Shown here: positions 1 to 13,813 of the stretch, piece after piece
Layout of the letters: every line of letters starts with the position of its first letter
How positions within the stretch are numbered: the stretch's first letter is position 1
NCBI GenBank assembly: GCA_022749755.1
Contig: CM040440.1
Location: 18,711,269 to 18,775,268 of the forward strand
Origin: Azadirachta indica
Lineage: Eukaryota; Streptophyta; Magnoliopsida; Sapindales; Meliaceae
Reading direction: 5' to 3'
DNA length: 64,000 nucleotides
Made by a program: the position numbers and the translations under genes
The notes under the pieces: generated by a model
What the model was told of the DNA's origin: nothing
The model's input: only the letters and a program-made list of their open reading frames with translations
The model's database searches: none

Positions 1-147
1 ATTTCTTTCATCATTTTGTGTAATTTTGCATTTTTAAATATAGTCAATCTTCATGGCTAATTGCAATTGTTTCTATGACTGTGGCAAGTAAAAGGATAGT
101 CGTTATCTTTCATATCAACTTGTGGCATATATTAACAACTGGCCAAC

Positions 148-634
148 CGTGTACATCAGGCATTGCATTGAGCTCGTGAACCTTGCTGATCAGCTCAGCC
201 TCAGATACTTGCTCGGGGAGGTCTATGTCAAAAGACACAATCCCAACTTCAGCACATGCTTTTCTCTTCATACTCACATAGCTTTGAGAATCCTTCCTGT
301 TTCCCACTATTACTACTGCCAGTCCTGGCACCTGAACAGATCAAGCCACATAAATACTTTCACAGCCTTAATACACTCTACAACACCAAGTTTCAAAATC
401 ACAAATAACGAAGAATTGGAAATGTCTATTGTTCAAACAAGATTGAAATCCATTATTCAGCATTCGTCTTCTTAAAACCAATATGACAAAATCTACAGAG
501 CGGATTGATTGGAGAAGTACCTTTCCGTATTTCTCAGAAAGGAAGCGGACTTCTTCAGCGATTTCACATCGGATGGTCTGAGCCACGGCTTTGCCATCGA
601 TTATGGTAGCCTTCTGGTCAGACGGTGACGCCAT
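148..634 (-). CDS. FOLD2: Bifunctional methylenetetrahydrofolate dehydrogenase/cyclohydrolase, cytosolic FolD type (5' part)
   Basis: The family interconverts 5,10-methylene-THF, 5,10-methenyl-THF and 10-formyl-THF in one-carbon metabolism. Two exons are visible: 634-521 (38 codons, starting MASPSDQKATIIDGKAVAQ) and 331-148, ending in ...MPDVHG with the Gly codon split by the intron. Donors are AAG|GTACTT and CACG|GTTGGC; the acceptor before exon 2 is AG|GTG. Visible family blocks are IIDGKAVAQ at the N-terminus and PGLAVVIVGNRKDSQSYV followed by KRKACAEVGI, which form the substrate-binding half with its conserved Tyr and Lys. No transit peptide precedes the core, which points to the cytosolic isoform. 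The following intron runs off the left edge, so the NADP-binding half is outside the window. No lesion is seen. Family assignment is firm; isoform naming is inference. Confidence 0.87.
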
Positions 635-2879
635 TATTCAAGAGATTGAATGTCCCAATGCTCAGTGATCGTGCTTGACTACAGAGTACCAACCGCTGAT
701 AAAACTCTATCTCAGCCTCAACGCAAAGGCACGCACTTGAGCATGATCCGTGACTCTGACTCCGATTCGGGTTCGGACATTCTTGAACCGCTTAAATTGG
801 GCGGGGCAGTCTCTGGCCCGCCCAAAACAACTTGCAGGTCACTGCACTACTGTTTGAGTTGTGTCCGGCCTCATGACAAGCCTAGCCTCATTCGTTTTTC
901 GATTCATTTTTTTAAAATAAAAAAAAAAAAAACCAAATTCCTTTCATTTGAAAATGAAATTATTTTCTCTCGTATTTAATGATATAATGAAATCGATATA
1001 TTCTTTGTTAGGAATTGTCAATGTCGTATTACTTATCAATCTAATGGATAGATAGATAGATAGATAGACACATGTATGCGGTAATTGGAATTGATTCTAA
1101 TTTATGTCTTTTATCATGATTCTATATTCTTATTCTACATGATAGGTGATTTGAGTTATCTCTTATAATTTTTTTTTTTTTACTATATCTATTAATCTCT
1201 TATTCTATAGCCTAAGGGCTTATTTGTTTTTTTTTTACTTAAATGAATTTGAGTATTCAAATGTCTAAAATACATTTATTTTTTAACTTATATCTAAATT
1301 TTAAATAAAAATTTCTAAATATAATTAAATTAAAATTTTTAACGTATATCCAAATAACAAATATCAGAATAAATTTAAAATTTTTTATTTTTTAAAAAAT
1401 GTCTTATGTTATTAATTTTATTTACAAATAAAATTAAAATCCTACAAATTAACTAGTTTTGAATATCTTTTTTATGCGATTAATCTTCTTAACTCTCTTC
1501 TCAATTTTCACGTATACATACTTTTCCTCTCATTTAATTAAAATTTTAGTCTTTATGTAATATTTTATTCTTTATATTCTTTTATGCCTAAGAGTCAAAT
1601 ATTTGAAAAAAATTGTTGGCTCTTACTGGATCACTAGCCACCCAACAATGAAGAGTCCATCGCAATTAATGGAAGACTATATAATCAATTTGAAGTTTCC
1701 CAAAGTTAATGAAGTTGTTCGTACTTTATATGTGATAAATTATAGATAAATATTAGTAGACCTTAGTTAAATCACTCTAGTTAGTACTATTATTCCACTT
1801 AAATCACTCCAGTTAAATAGTCAATGTGATATGTATAGGTTTTTTTATCATCATTCTAATCCAATTAACTTTTTGAAGCTTTCAATTAATTTTTGATGTA
1901 CTTTGTATTATTACAATAAATTTATATGTCTACATATTTGCAAAAATGCTTTAATATGATTTATCTTTTTATTTAATTAAAATTTAATATTTTTTTTATC
2001 TATTATTATGTTAATACAATAAAAATTAATAAAAAATATTAGTATATTATTTAAAATATATATATCAAAATATCAATTTTTAAATTTTTTATTTTTTAAA
2101 AAAATAAATAACTTAATATTTATTTTTATATATTTAAAAAAATAAATATATTAGTCAGATTCAAATTTTACTTAAATTTAAATTTAAATAATGTTCAAAG
2201 ATTAAAAAAAAAAGAAAAATGGCTAATTAAATATGAATATATAGATACAAATAATTCTAATTAAAATTTGGGTAATTAGTATAATTACTTATTGTTGGAT
2301 AGTTGAAACAATTTTTTTTTTATATTTAAATACATATAAAAGTTTGCTAATTTTTAAACTATTATCTAAATTAAACTAAATTATTTTTATTTTAATATTA
2401 TAATATGTATAAATAAATGGAATTGAAATCTCAGATATCTTATTTAATGTGAAAATCTTTATCAATCAAATCAATAGGGCAATATAGCAAGTAGCAACCA
2501 CAAGCGGTTCAATAATTGAAAGAACAATAACGGATAAAGTTAAGCAAGTCTAATAATTCAGTTTGCAGAGCAGGACACAAAAAGGTGAAGCAACCCCAGA
2601 TTCATTCCTATGCAACACTGCTTTTCTTTTCTTTCACCGTTATTATTGGGGAATTGTCTTAGCTACATGAACATGGCGTAAGTAACAATATTATTTTTAC
2701 AGTGTTGAATTAATATCTTGGCCGATGCATACGTACCATGTTTTTACACATACACACATATCAAATCTAATTAAATTAATCTTCATAAACCACCGTTTTC
2801 GTAAAATCATTGGATTGATCATCAGCCAAAAGCGATCCAACTTCAATTCTATTTGACGATCAAACCCTACGTTATCAGT
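635..2879. other. AT-rich intergenic region
   Basis: No coding region is supported. The first 200 bases are the FolD upstream region and contain a moderately GC-rich patch around 770-840. A (GATA)n tract lies at 1045-1069. From about 1200 to 2450 the DNA is extremely AT-rich with many short A and T runs. The stretch near 1209-1480 begins like the end of a hAT-type MITE (gggcttatttg), but I could not find a matching second end. Confidence 0.6.
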
Positions 2880-3119
2880 CTACGTGTGACTCCACGATCC
2901 CAAAAACATCATAGTTCTGATAGGATCTTCAGCGCGATAGCTCGACTTCCGTCTCTCGATTCCTTTATTAATAGAGCGGGCGCTGCGTCCTCTTTGAACG
3001 CCATGATCTCCGGCCACAGCAACCATCGCTGCTTCGTAAGCCTGCCGGAGTTTTTCTCCGATCGTTCTCTTAGAATCGTGACCAAGAGAACTCTCTCCGG
3101 AGATGTGCTGATGTTTCAT
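2880..3119 (-). CDS. Possible small protein, 79 aa, unknown function
   Basis: An intronless ORF starting MKHQHISGESSLGHDSKRT and ending RTMMFLGSWSHT. I do not recognise it with certainty. The middle is Ala- and Val-rich (YEAAMVAVAGDHG) and the rest is basic; no signal peptide or membrane segment is seen. Three things favour a real gene: a good TATA box about 75 bases upstream on the same strand, an ATG soon after the expected transcription start, and base composition clearly richer in GC than its surroundings. The opposite strand carries a comparably long open frame (2853-3140), so length alone is not evidence. The sharply defined C-terminal MFLGSWSHT block looks like something that would be conserved. 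Confidence 0.45.
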   Translation of the reverse strand: MKHQHISGESSLGHDSKRTIGEKLRQAYEAAMVAVAGDHGVQRGRSARSINKGIERRKSSYRAEDPIRTMMFLGSWSHT

Positions 3120-3189
3120 CGTCGATCTGATAATATCTGAGTCTGTTGTTTGGTTGAGATATTAGAACTAGAGTAAAGAATTGAGTCCA

Positions 3190-3197
3190 TTTATATA
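3190..3197 (-). promoter_or_regulatory. TATA box of the 79-aa ORF
   Basis: TATATAAA on the minus strand, about 71-78 bases upstream of the ATG at 3119. This would place the transcription start near 3160-3165 with a leader of roughly 45 bases. Confidence 0.5.
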
Positions 3198-6100
3198 TTA
3201 AGAAAAAATCAAAGCGCAAAATTCTCTCGAGTGGTTGGGCCCCACGTTCCGATTCTTCATAGTTGTGGATGACAGATCACCTTCATTATCTGCACTTATT
3301 GCTGTCCCAACGAGTGCCAAACTTTATATCTTGTCACACTTTTTTATTTTGTATTTTCAATAAATCGTTTTCCTAAGTGATTATCATTAATTTGATCATA
3401 ATATATTAATTATGTTTACATCTACATTAGTTTAGTATTAGATAACTAGTTGAATACTGCGATTAACTTTAACTTTAACAAACGAGATATGAAGGTGGCA
3501 TTTCCTCGTTTTTTATTACATACAATGTAACCAAACATATCATAATCGTAGTCCAGATCTCCTAATCTTTCTATATATATTATGTTTCAGAATTTGATAA
3601 GATGCTTTCTCAAAGCACTCAGATTCCTCGTGTTGTTGTCGATAAGGAATCTGAGTTAAAAAGGAATTTTCCATAGTAGCATATCATATCAAATATATAC
3701 ACGAAAGCTCAAATTGAACAAGATGTTAGATGCCCGAACCCAAAGTGTATTTATTCTGTACAATGATGCTCCTTTTCTTCCATTTGTGCAGGGCTGATAC
3801 GCGCACGTTGGGGAAGCTTGTAGCTGACTCTAACGAGTTTGAATGGTCGCCCTGTTTCTTATTCTTCTGCCTCTGCCCGTCAAGAGACAAGCGTCGCAAT
3901 TCCGTGAAGGTTTCTTCGAGCATTTCGTCATTACCGCAAGAACTTTCGGGCTACGAGCCCTCTAGTTGCTCGTGAAAAGCCCAATGAAGTTGGGGCATCC
4001 AAGCCCAGCTATGGTTTTTGGACCCGTTGCTCATAGATTTCGCAAATTCAAGCCCAATTTTTGAAATTTGAAACTTGTTATATTTTTTGTGATGGAATAA
4101 AACGATTATCTAATAGAATTGCCCTTAGTGATATAATTATCTAACCGGGGAACTCGTTTCACTTAAAAAATTTTGCCTTCCTTGAAAGGATTTCTTTCAA
4201 GAAAATTCACAGATAGAATGTGTCATTGAAATTACCTCGTTCAGACAGCTTCATGTGAATGATCTTGCAACAGCTGAAATGAAAGATTAGGCGAAAAGAT
4301 ACGGTAATGATATCATTATCTAAAGGGGTACGTGGCAGAAAGTTACTTGCAATAACCTTCAAAAGTGGGGTGCCAGCGTCTCCCACGGTGGTTATAAAGT
4401 GAAAATAAATGTTACCTACAAGTGGAAGAGGTTGGTAATTGGGTTAAATTCACCATCACCTTCTCAACCTTATCTGCTAGGGTCTAGAAGTACTAGAAGA
4501 GTTTGATTAATTGTATATGTGTGCTGTAGGCTGTAGGTGATGTTGATAATCATTGTCGGGTAAATATATTTGTTGGACCATCATCCCCATCTTTATTTTC
4601 CACCAACCATGATTATTATTGCAATTAAGACACTGATTCTTTAACTTTTTCAAAAAGATCTAAAAAGCATTGGTTCATATGCACATCTGGATGAATTTTT
4701 GGGAAATTTATATTAAAAAAATACAGCCGAACATATGGACACAAGTATATTTTTTTTCTACACTTATTTGAATGGGTTGATATCTATCTCAAAATAATCG
4801 TGGAGAATCCTTTTTTTTTTTTTTAAATTTAAAAAAAAAAAGCACTTTATCGCTGAAATATTAGACATAGATATATTAAACTTAACATATTTATATATGC
4901 AAAAGAGCTCTTCTCGTCGGATAGAGATATATGAAAAAAAAAGGGACATAAGCTGCAAAAACAAAAGTCGTCGGAGGGTCACAGACTGAACATGCTTTTA
5001 GAGTAAGATTCTCTTTTCCTTTCATTATGAATACTTCAACATTTACAGTCACTGTGCATGATATGTAGTTTCACATCACAAATCTCATAACAGGTATGTA
5101 TATCTTTACACATATTCTTTTCTTAATGCTAATCTTCAGCGGTAAAACAACATAAATTAAATCATCCTCCTAAATTATGATAATTGGAAATAAAGGAAAT
5201 TGTGAAACTTAATTATTGGTAAACTTTTACAAGGATATATATAGTTACAATTTTATTAATTAATAAACAGGGGCCGGAAAAGAGTACTCTAGCAGAGACA
5301 AAATAAGATTTATCTTACTCCTAGATTCTATTAATCATTATTTTATTGCAAGTGGCCCCGAATTAACCTTAATCCCATCCTTAAATCTAATTAAAATTAA
5401 AATATGAAAGAGTGTATATATATATATATATATATATATACTTCTATGTTTTAATAATTTTGATACTTGATTTATTGCAACAAAGTTAGTGATATAATTA
5501 TTATACATGTTGTTTGTTATAATTACATTATACATTCTCTCTTTGACCAGTCTTAGAATCAAAATCATAGATTTTTATCAGAATCTGGAAAAGATATATT
5601 GTGTGGGATGCACGCGCTAGCTGCTGTATGAATATGATCGATGCATCACGCATATATGAGGTAACAAGTCGGCAACAGATATACAGTTTCTGCAGCGCAG
5701 CATATCATGATGAAGAATATTTAAGACGATAAGAATATCCGATCTCTTTTTTTATAGCCTGGAGAAAGGAAGTATAATTCATTGTGAATATTCTATGCTG
5801 TACAAAAGTTGAGGTTGTGGATGGGAAGCAGCATTCATAAACGCCTTCAAAAAGCCCTTTCTGAAGTTTTCACGATGATGATGAACTCATTGTGATGGCA
5901 ATTTGGGGTTCAAGGTTCTCATCATTATGAACTCATTTTCATGTTTGTGAAACTGCGTCTGTAAATTTAACCCCAAATTCTGAGAGAAATATTCCTTTGA
6001 TTCAACTAACTAATGAATTGTAAAAATAAGTTGATGACATGCAAACACGCACCGTCTTGTTCAGATACGTGAGGGAATCGGTGCTCACCAAAATCTTTTG

Positions 6101-7012
6101 GAATTTAAACCAGATATTCAAAAACTCGAAGCCACTGGGGATATATAGAAATTCTTACGTACTGGTCCCATGCAATATTGGCCAACGTGGAGACTTGTAA
6201 AGGGGAAGAAAAAGATGAAATCAAGCGCACCAAACTGGCTTTCTGTTGAAAGTGGGGAGCCCTACTAATATCCTCTCGCGTTGAAAGCAAAAGACGTATC
6301 TAAAAGAGATGTTTTAACCAAAGAAAAAAGATGACTTTAAGCATTTCCCAAAGTAAAAAGAAATAGCAGCACAATAATTGCTCGGACTTGTTTAGTTTTT
6401 GATGCGTTTCTAAATCAACATTGTATATCTATGGCATACACATTATCTTGCAAGCTGATTTCCATCACTTCCATATATATATATATATTTATAATTAATA
6501 CATATATCAAATATAATCTTAATACATGTGCATAAATTCAATAGTTTACAAAATTGTGTAAAGAAAAACCCATTGATCTACCCCTCTTTATATATATATA
6601 TATTATATTTGATAAGATATGTATGCTCCATGCTTGTGGAAAGAAATGCTATAAAAGTGATAGACATTGTTCAGTACAGTAAAATCACAAAATAATATCC
6701 TTTACACATAGGAGAGAGAGGAAAAAGCAGATTTTCAGGACCTACAAATTAACAAGTTGACAGAATACAAAGGCTATTAACCAGCTGCATGCTTAACCAA
6801 AACCCAACTAATAAACAAGCTAAATAAAGACAACCTCTTAAAAACCCTCCAACCCGTACAACCAACACTCTTATTTCTCCCCTAGTCTTAGATTAACTTC
6901 CACCTTATTAAAATTTCATTTCATAAAGCTAGAGTTTTGCTTCCCCATAGTGCATTTATATTAGTTATTAGTTATATAATACGTGTCGACCCATGGTTGT
7001 ATACCGTGAATA
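3198..7012. other. Intergenic region with one unexplained GC-richer island
   Basis: Mostly AT-rich and without supported genes. Between about 3600 and 4060 the composition becomes gene-like and overlapping open frames exist on both strands (81 aa on plus, 65 aa on minus). Neither resembles a family I know, and neither has a convincing promoter or splice sites. A long (TA)n tract lies at 5415-5440 and shorter ones near 6474-6487 and 6591-6602. The last few hundred bases should hold the 3' UTR of the HIPP gene. Confidence 0.5.
5415..5440. repeat. (TA)n microsatellite
   Basis: Thirteen uninterrupted TA units in intergenic DNA. Confidence 0.95.
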
Positions 7013-8113
7013 TCACATAATTGAGCAACCAGCTCCATCACCATCGTGATAATCGCGATCATCATTAAACTTGTGGATGGGATCAGACGGTGGAGGTGGT
7101 ATGTATCTCCCTGGTTGAGTATAGGAATAGGCATGCATGGGAGGTGTATAATACGATGTGCTAGCACTTGGATATGTTGTACTGTAATTTACTCCATACA
7201 TTAATGGAGGTGGAGGAGCATGATACATGGGTGGATATTCTTGTTGCATAGGTGGCGGGTAGGGGTAATCTTGCTGAAATGAAGGCCCGAGATTCAAAGA
7301 GGCCGTAGATGGAATTGGTTCTGGTGTTGGGGCTTGAGAACCAGTACTACCTGCCTCGGCGGCTTCTTTGCCAACATTTCCACCGTCGTCATTACCAGAA
7401 TTTCCCTGTTGTCCTTTCTTCTTCTTCTTCTTCTTGCCTCCACTGCCGCTACCACCACCCATTTCACCAACCCCTTCTTCGGTTTCACCATCTTTTAATT
7501 CCGTCTCCGGTGTCTTGGGTCCGTCAGCGGCTTTTTCATTAGGCTTCTCTGCCGTATTTTTCTTGTCATCGTCGTCACCAACTTCCTGGCCATCCTTAGT
7601 CTCGTTTTGTTTTTCATTGTTCTTTGACTTTCCCAATTTTTTCTCCTTCTTCTCAGGCTTTTCTGGCCAGAGCTCGGCGTGTTTTCCTGATCTCAGAAGC
7701 TTCTTAATGAGTGTCCCCGCGTCAACGTTGCCAGTCACTGTAGCCTTATGCTGCTGCGAATCTACAACCGCAGTATAGACACCTGAACAATGAAAAAACA
7801 CAAAAAATTAAAAAACGCAACATACATGCATTAATTTGAAAAAAGAAGAGTACTGTATTAGCTAGGATAATCCAATACCATCAATTCCTTTAAGAACTTT
7901 CTTGACTTTTTTCTTGCAGCCTTCACAGTGGATTGACACTTTCAGAACCCATGTCTGAAAACGGTGGAGATACATATAAAGAGTTAAATTAAAGAGGGGA
8001 AATGAAAAGTGTTACGAGAAATGAAGATTCAAGAAAAAGAAGAAGGTATCGTGAGACTTACTAACCTGATATTTCAGTGGTTGTGGAGCCTCATCAGCTG
8101 GTTTGGTAGCCAT
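7013..8113 (-). CDS. Heavy metal-associated isoprenylated plant protein (HIPP)
   Basis: Three exons: 8113-8066, 7954-7879 and 7782-7013, giving 297 aa. Donors are CAG|GTTAGT and GATG|GTATTG; acceptors are CAG|ACATGG and CAG|GTGTCT, and phase is kept. An N-terminal HMA fold (about residues 17-80) carries the metal-binding pair in IHCEGC (Cys26, Cys29). A charged region rich in Lys and Glu follows, with a GGGSGSGGKKKKKKK stretch, then a Pro/Tyr-rich low-complexity part. The C-terminus is the CaaX box CSIM, where the final Met favours farnesylation and membrane attachment. Known HIPPs bind Cd, Cu or Zn and act in metal handling or as partners at membranes and plasmodesmata; which applies here cannot be read from sequence. 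The ATG is followed by APQPLKYQTWVLKVSIHCEG, the usual start for this subgroup. No lesion. Confidence 0.95.
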
Positions 8114-11100
8114 CTCAGTGAGAGAAAGAGAGGGGAGTGAAGTGGAGAGGAAGGAAAGGAGACTTTGGGTTTGTGGGCGGAGGTTTAAGCGGAATGGAGT
8201 GAAATGGGAGTTTAAGGTTAAATAAATAAAAGGGATCGTAAAGTATTTGGTTTGGTGCCACGTCATCTTGATCCCTGCAACTTGTTTCCATTTCTTCGTA
8301 ACAATAAAATCTAACAAAATTTAGGTTTACCCAACTAAAATATACCCTAAAAGAGGGGGAAAAAAAAAAATTTAGGTGTGACTAACATTTTTCACCCTAT
8401 CTAAAATCATTAAAAAAAAAAATTAAGTCCATTTTTTATTTTTATTTTTTCTATTTTTATAATAATTTTAAAAATTTGAGTCATATTTTACATTTTTAAG
8501 TTATCTCAAATTTAAATAATAAAAAAATAAAAATATTTTCTGACAAGATTTTTTTACTTAAAAAACTTTTTTTTTTATTTTTATTTTTTTATGTCCATTA
8601 GTTAAAAAATTCATATGAAATATCATTTTTTTTTCTTTTTTTTTTCCTCATTTTATGGTTTTATCTAGTGTGACATGTATTAGTAAAAATGAAGTCAGTG
8701 CTCATCACAAGAGAATCTTTTTCAACCTTTAATGTCATGATTCAAAAGTTTGATGCGAAACAATCAAAAATTTTGAGTCAATATCATTATATACTATTTT
8801 TTTTTTTAAAAAAATTTTGATATCATATTCTGTGATTAATTAGGATTCAATTTTTTGGTGGGACATCATAAATACGGACCTAATGATAATAGATTGAAAC
8901 ATTTTCGCATCACCTTAACACTCGTATACATTTATTTTCGTTTTAAATGGGTACCTTTCTTGGTGCTGCCTTTTCATTACATCACATCTTGTATCGGACG
9001 GTTCCGAGGGCTTCATCACCTTTTGTACTGTAATTGATTTTTCTGCGTGATCACGATTCCAATTGAAAATCATTTTTATTTTATAAAATTATTATACGAT
9101 GCTAACCATTTAACTATATATGTAAGAGAATAGCAGATAGACAAGAAAAAGTGAGTACAAGCAAATAAAATTATTAATATTTAAAAAAAAATTAAGAAGA
9201 AATATAATAATCTCATATATAACTTTTTACAGGCCATTGGAGGATGTTCATATCATCGGCCTAGAAATTTCTGTCACCGGCTACAAGGCATGGATTTCAG
9301 GATTTCAACACTCTGCTAATTGAGCTTGATTAACAGAGAAAGAAAGGAACAGACAGGCTAATTACTTTTATGTTGCTCGCAAACGTTGTCGTGGGCGGAT
9401 GTCCTAAAGTAAAGCCTCCAAGTAATAGTACTAGTAATAGGTTTTGCTTTTGCTTGCCCGATTGTCAGTAATAATATCAAATATTCGGACAGGGAATCGT
9501 ACGAGCAAAAAGACTGAGGCAACCTCATACTGTTGCTATTGCTTTTGCTACATTTCACAACGTTTTATTGGAATTTGGAAACTTACTAAGGAATAATGAT
9601 TATAAAAAAACAAAATTTATAGTACACCCAGAGCAAGCATTAACAAGACCTTGCCCTAATTTCACTTTCCCCCTGAAATAAATAAAGTTCCCTCCTTTTT
9701 TCACTGTGTTTTGAGAAGTAGTTGGTTCTTGTTTGATTACAAATCTTGAGCATATATCTTGGACAGAGCAATTTTCCAGGTTAGCCTGGGAGCATTCATA
9801 AAAGTAGTTGAATGAATGCCCTATCCCCTCCATTGAATTAAAGCATCCATCTAATTCTTGTCACAATCATCTTAATTCAGGGCAATTCATTTCACCTGGC
9901 TAATTGGTTTACGAATTTAATACTTTGACAATTCAATTGATGTGCTTTAAATTATTGATGGTTGGAAAGCTACGGGAGCACTTAGCGAAAATGGTTCTAT
10001 GACGTAATATTTCCGAGATCATATTGATGGCTGTGTACTTAGGGTAATATATTTCTTCAAGAAAATTGAGTACTTATTGACGATGCAGAGTAATGATTCC
10101 CACCCAATTGTACTGTGAGATTGTTATAGAATAAAATCTTAGGCCTACTGCAGAGATACTGAATTCTATCACTAGCTCTGAGCTACTTTCAGCATCAGAC
10201 CACGTATTCAAAATAAACAAGAACTTATTAAAGAACGAGGATTATTTAACATATCCAAACAGGAATATTATTATAGCCACCAAAATGCTTGCCAACTCTA
10301 GCCTGACAAAAAACATTTTTGAATGAAACAGCAAGTTGTAGTTATCTATCTGTTAATGCTTTCCAGGAGAAAGCTTCCAAGTAAGAACGGAATGCAAAAG
10401 CAGGGTTAAAAGCAGGGTTATGCAAAAGATGACAATCAAATTCCAAGCAAATGCGAAGAAAACAAATATTAGCACAGGACAACCGAGCTTATCTCCCACT
10501 TTGTACAAACCAATGGTTTTGCCAAGCTTTTTAGGCTGGAGTGAGACGTGACAACACTTGGCACTTTGAATACTTAATTGCTTTAAGTTCTTCCTAATCA
10601 CTAAAAAGTATCATAAAAGCCATTTGAATCATAAACAGAAATCAACAAAATCCGATGGCTGCAATACCCTTAATGCGATATCCAAGTAAGACAACTTTAT
10701 TGAAGTTTATATATGAGATAAAAGTCTTCTGAGTTTTAGTTCATGGTTACTGTGGAGTACAATCACTAATTTTCAATTATATAGAGAGTTGGTAAAAGTG
10801 GCTAACTGAATATGTAGGTAAGTATTTGCTGCCAAATAAAAGTGGTAGTCTGCACACTAACTATTCTGCAAACACAACAACTATAAACATACCTGAAATG
10901 AACATTGGCTGAGAGCTGGAACAACCCTGAACAAGTTCAAGTCACAAAGGCAAAAATTAAAAGTAATGATTAACTTTAATTTGAGTAACTGAAGGAGACA
11001 AGCATTTGCTGGAGAAAGAGCTTTCAGAGTTTCAAGGCATATGAAGTTCAGTAAGTTCAATTTAATGAAAAAGGCTGCCTGCAGATTAGTATATGAAAAT

Positions 11101-11991
11101 ATTAGCTATAGAATGCAAACATTAAGGAATATTTAACTAGCATATTAAGTTATTAGAAAAAGAGGTGCTGTAAATAATTTAATCAATCCTAAAAGCAATG
11201 TGAGCCATGCATCTGTTTCTCAGGCAGTTACAAAGAGTTCCAGGAGAGAATTGTGTTAGGGGACTCATTAAGTAGAAAACTTCACTTCTTTTCATTGAAG
11301 AAAGCATCAAAGAGATTCTCTTCAGCCTTCTTTTCATTAACAAGAATGAACAGAAGTTCTGCTCAATGAAGAGAACTTCTCTTCTTTAGATTTTCACTAA
11401 AACCAAATAACCAATACAAGGGTAGTCTGTCTTTGTCACTCAAGCAAGGGTTACATCAACAAACAAGTGTTTTAGGCACTAAAATATCTCCCAGATCACC
11501 TTTAGTTTTACACAGCTGAAGTTACTCATTATTAATGGAAGAATCTTGTAGATTACTTGTGATGACACAAAACTTTGATCTTTCAACTTCTCAGGTGCTC
11601 CTTAACAACACCTCCACAAAGAAGTTGTTCCCACTGAACAAGTAGAAGTCATTTGAAAGTATGAAAATGAAGTAAAAAGGGAAAGTAAGTATGAAAATGA
11701 AGGAAAAAGGGAAAGACAAAAATAAGATTCCTACCTATAAACATTATACAAAACCTAGATTAAACATCCATAGAAAGGAAATTTAAAAAAGAATCAATCA
11801 TAATTAGAGTTATATAAAACAACAAATAGAAGATCTTTAATTATTCAAGTGAATCAATGAAGTATTTTAAGTAATTAACATCCAATCCCAAGTCAAGATG
11901 CGGAATGAAATACAAATATTTTAGTTAAAAGTACACAGGAAAATGTCTAGCACTGTAAGTTTGAGATGCTCATAAGCAACATAAACTATTA
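8114..11991. other. Intergenic region, no supported gene
   Basis: The first 200 bases hold the HIPP promoter; a weak TATA-like TTTATTTATTTAA lies near 8220-8235 on the minus strand. From 8340 to 9230 the DNA is AT-rich with long T and A runs. From 9240 to 11990 composition is more even, but all open frames are short and unlike known proteins. The part nearest 11991 is expected to be the CoaE 3' UTR. A 30-bp unit is tandemly duplicated at 11658-11715. Confidence 0.5.
11658..11715. repeat. Tandem duplication of a 30-bp unit
   Basis: Two near-identical copies of agtatgaaaatgaagtaaaa plus ten more bases; they differ by a single base change near the middle. Confidence 0.85.
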
Positions 11992-13517
<1,526 letters not shown>

Positions 13518-13674
13518 CTAGTCACCGATCTCTCTTTACCTCGGTGAGTCCGCTGCTAAGTGCTAACCGATATCTTTCTGCGTCCTTGTGTTGCCGGTTC
13601 TGACATTCGATGGACGCTCTATGTCAAGAGTTATGTCATTTATAAATTATAATCTTGTTTTCGTTTCGTGAGCA

Positions 13675-13745
13675 GCGCATCTGGTGTAGTGGTATCATAG
13701 TACCCTCCCACGGTACTGACCGGGGTTCGATTCCCCGGATGCGCA
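13675..13745 (+). tRNA. tRNA-Gly (anticodon CCC)
   Basis: A 71-base cloverleaf. The 7-bp acceptor stem GCGCATC/GATGCGC pairs perfectly and the discriminator is A. The anticodon stem GTACC/GGTAC encloses the loop CTCCCAC, giving anticodon CCC, which reads GGG. The T arm is CGGGG-TTCGATT-CCCCG. The D arm contains the TAGTGGT block of box A, and GGTTCGATTCC serves as box B. There is no intron and CCA is not encoded, as usual for nuclear genes. A TATA-like tataaattata lies about 35 bases upstream, a common arrangement in plant tRNA genes. Confidence 0.97.
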
Positions 13746-13754
13746 TTTGTTATA

Positions 13755-13763
13755 TTTTATTTT
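13755..13763 (+). terminator. RNA polymerase III terminator of the tRNA
   Basis: Two T4 runs (ttttatttt) starting ten bases after the tRNA 3' end; a T run of four or more on the non-template strand stops Pol III. Confidence 0.8.
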
Positions 13764-13813
13764 CGAATTTTTAAGCCAAGGAGGCAAACAACAAAAACTA
13801 ATATGCAAGATCA

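Noticed and set aside
1200..1480. hAT-type MITE starting gggcttatttg
   Set aside because: No matching opposite end or target duplication could be found; could be a fragment only.
7368..7778. 136-codon open frame on the plus strand, Ser/Phe/Pro-rich
   Set aside because: It is the antisense of the Lys/Glu-rich HIPP exon 3; the composition is a mirror of that repeat-rich coding sequence.
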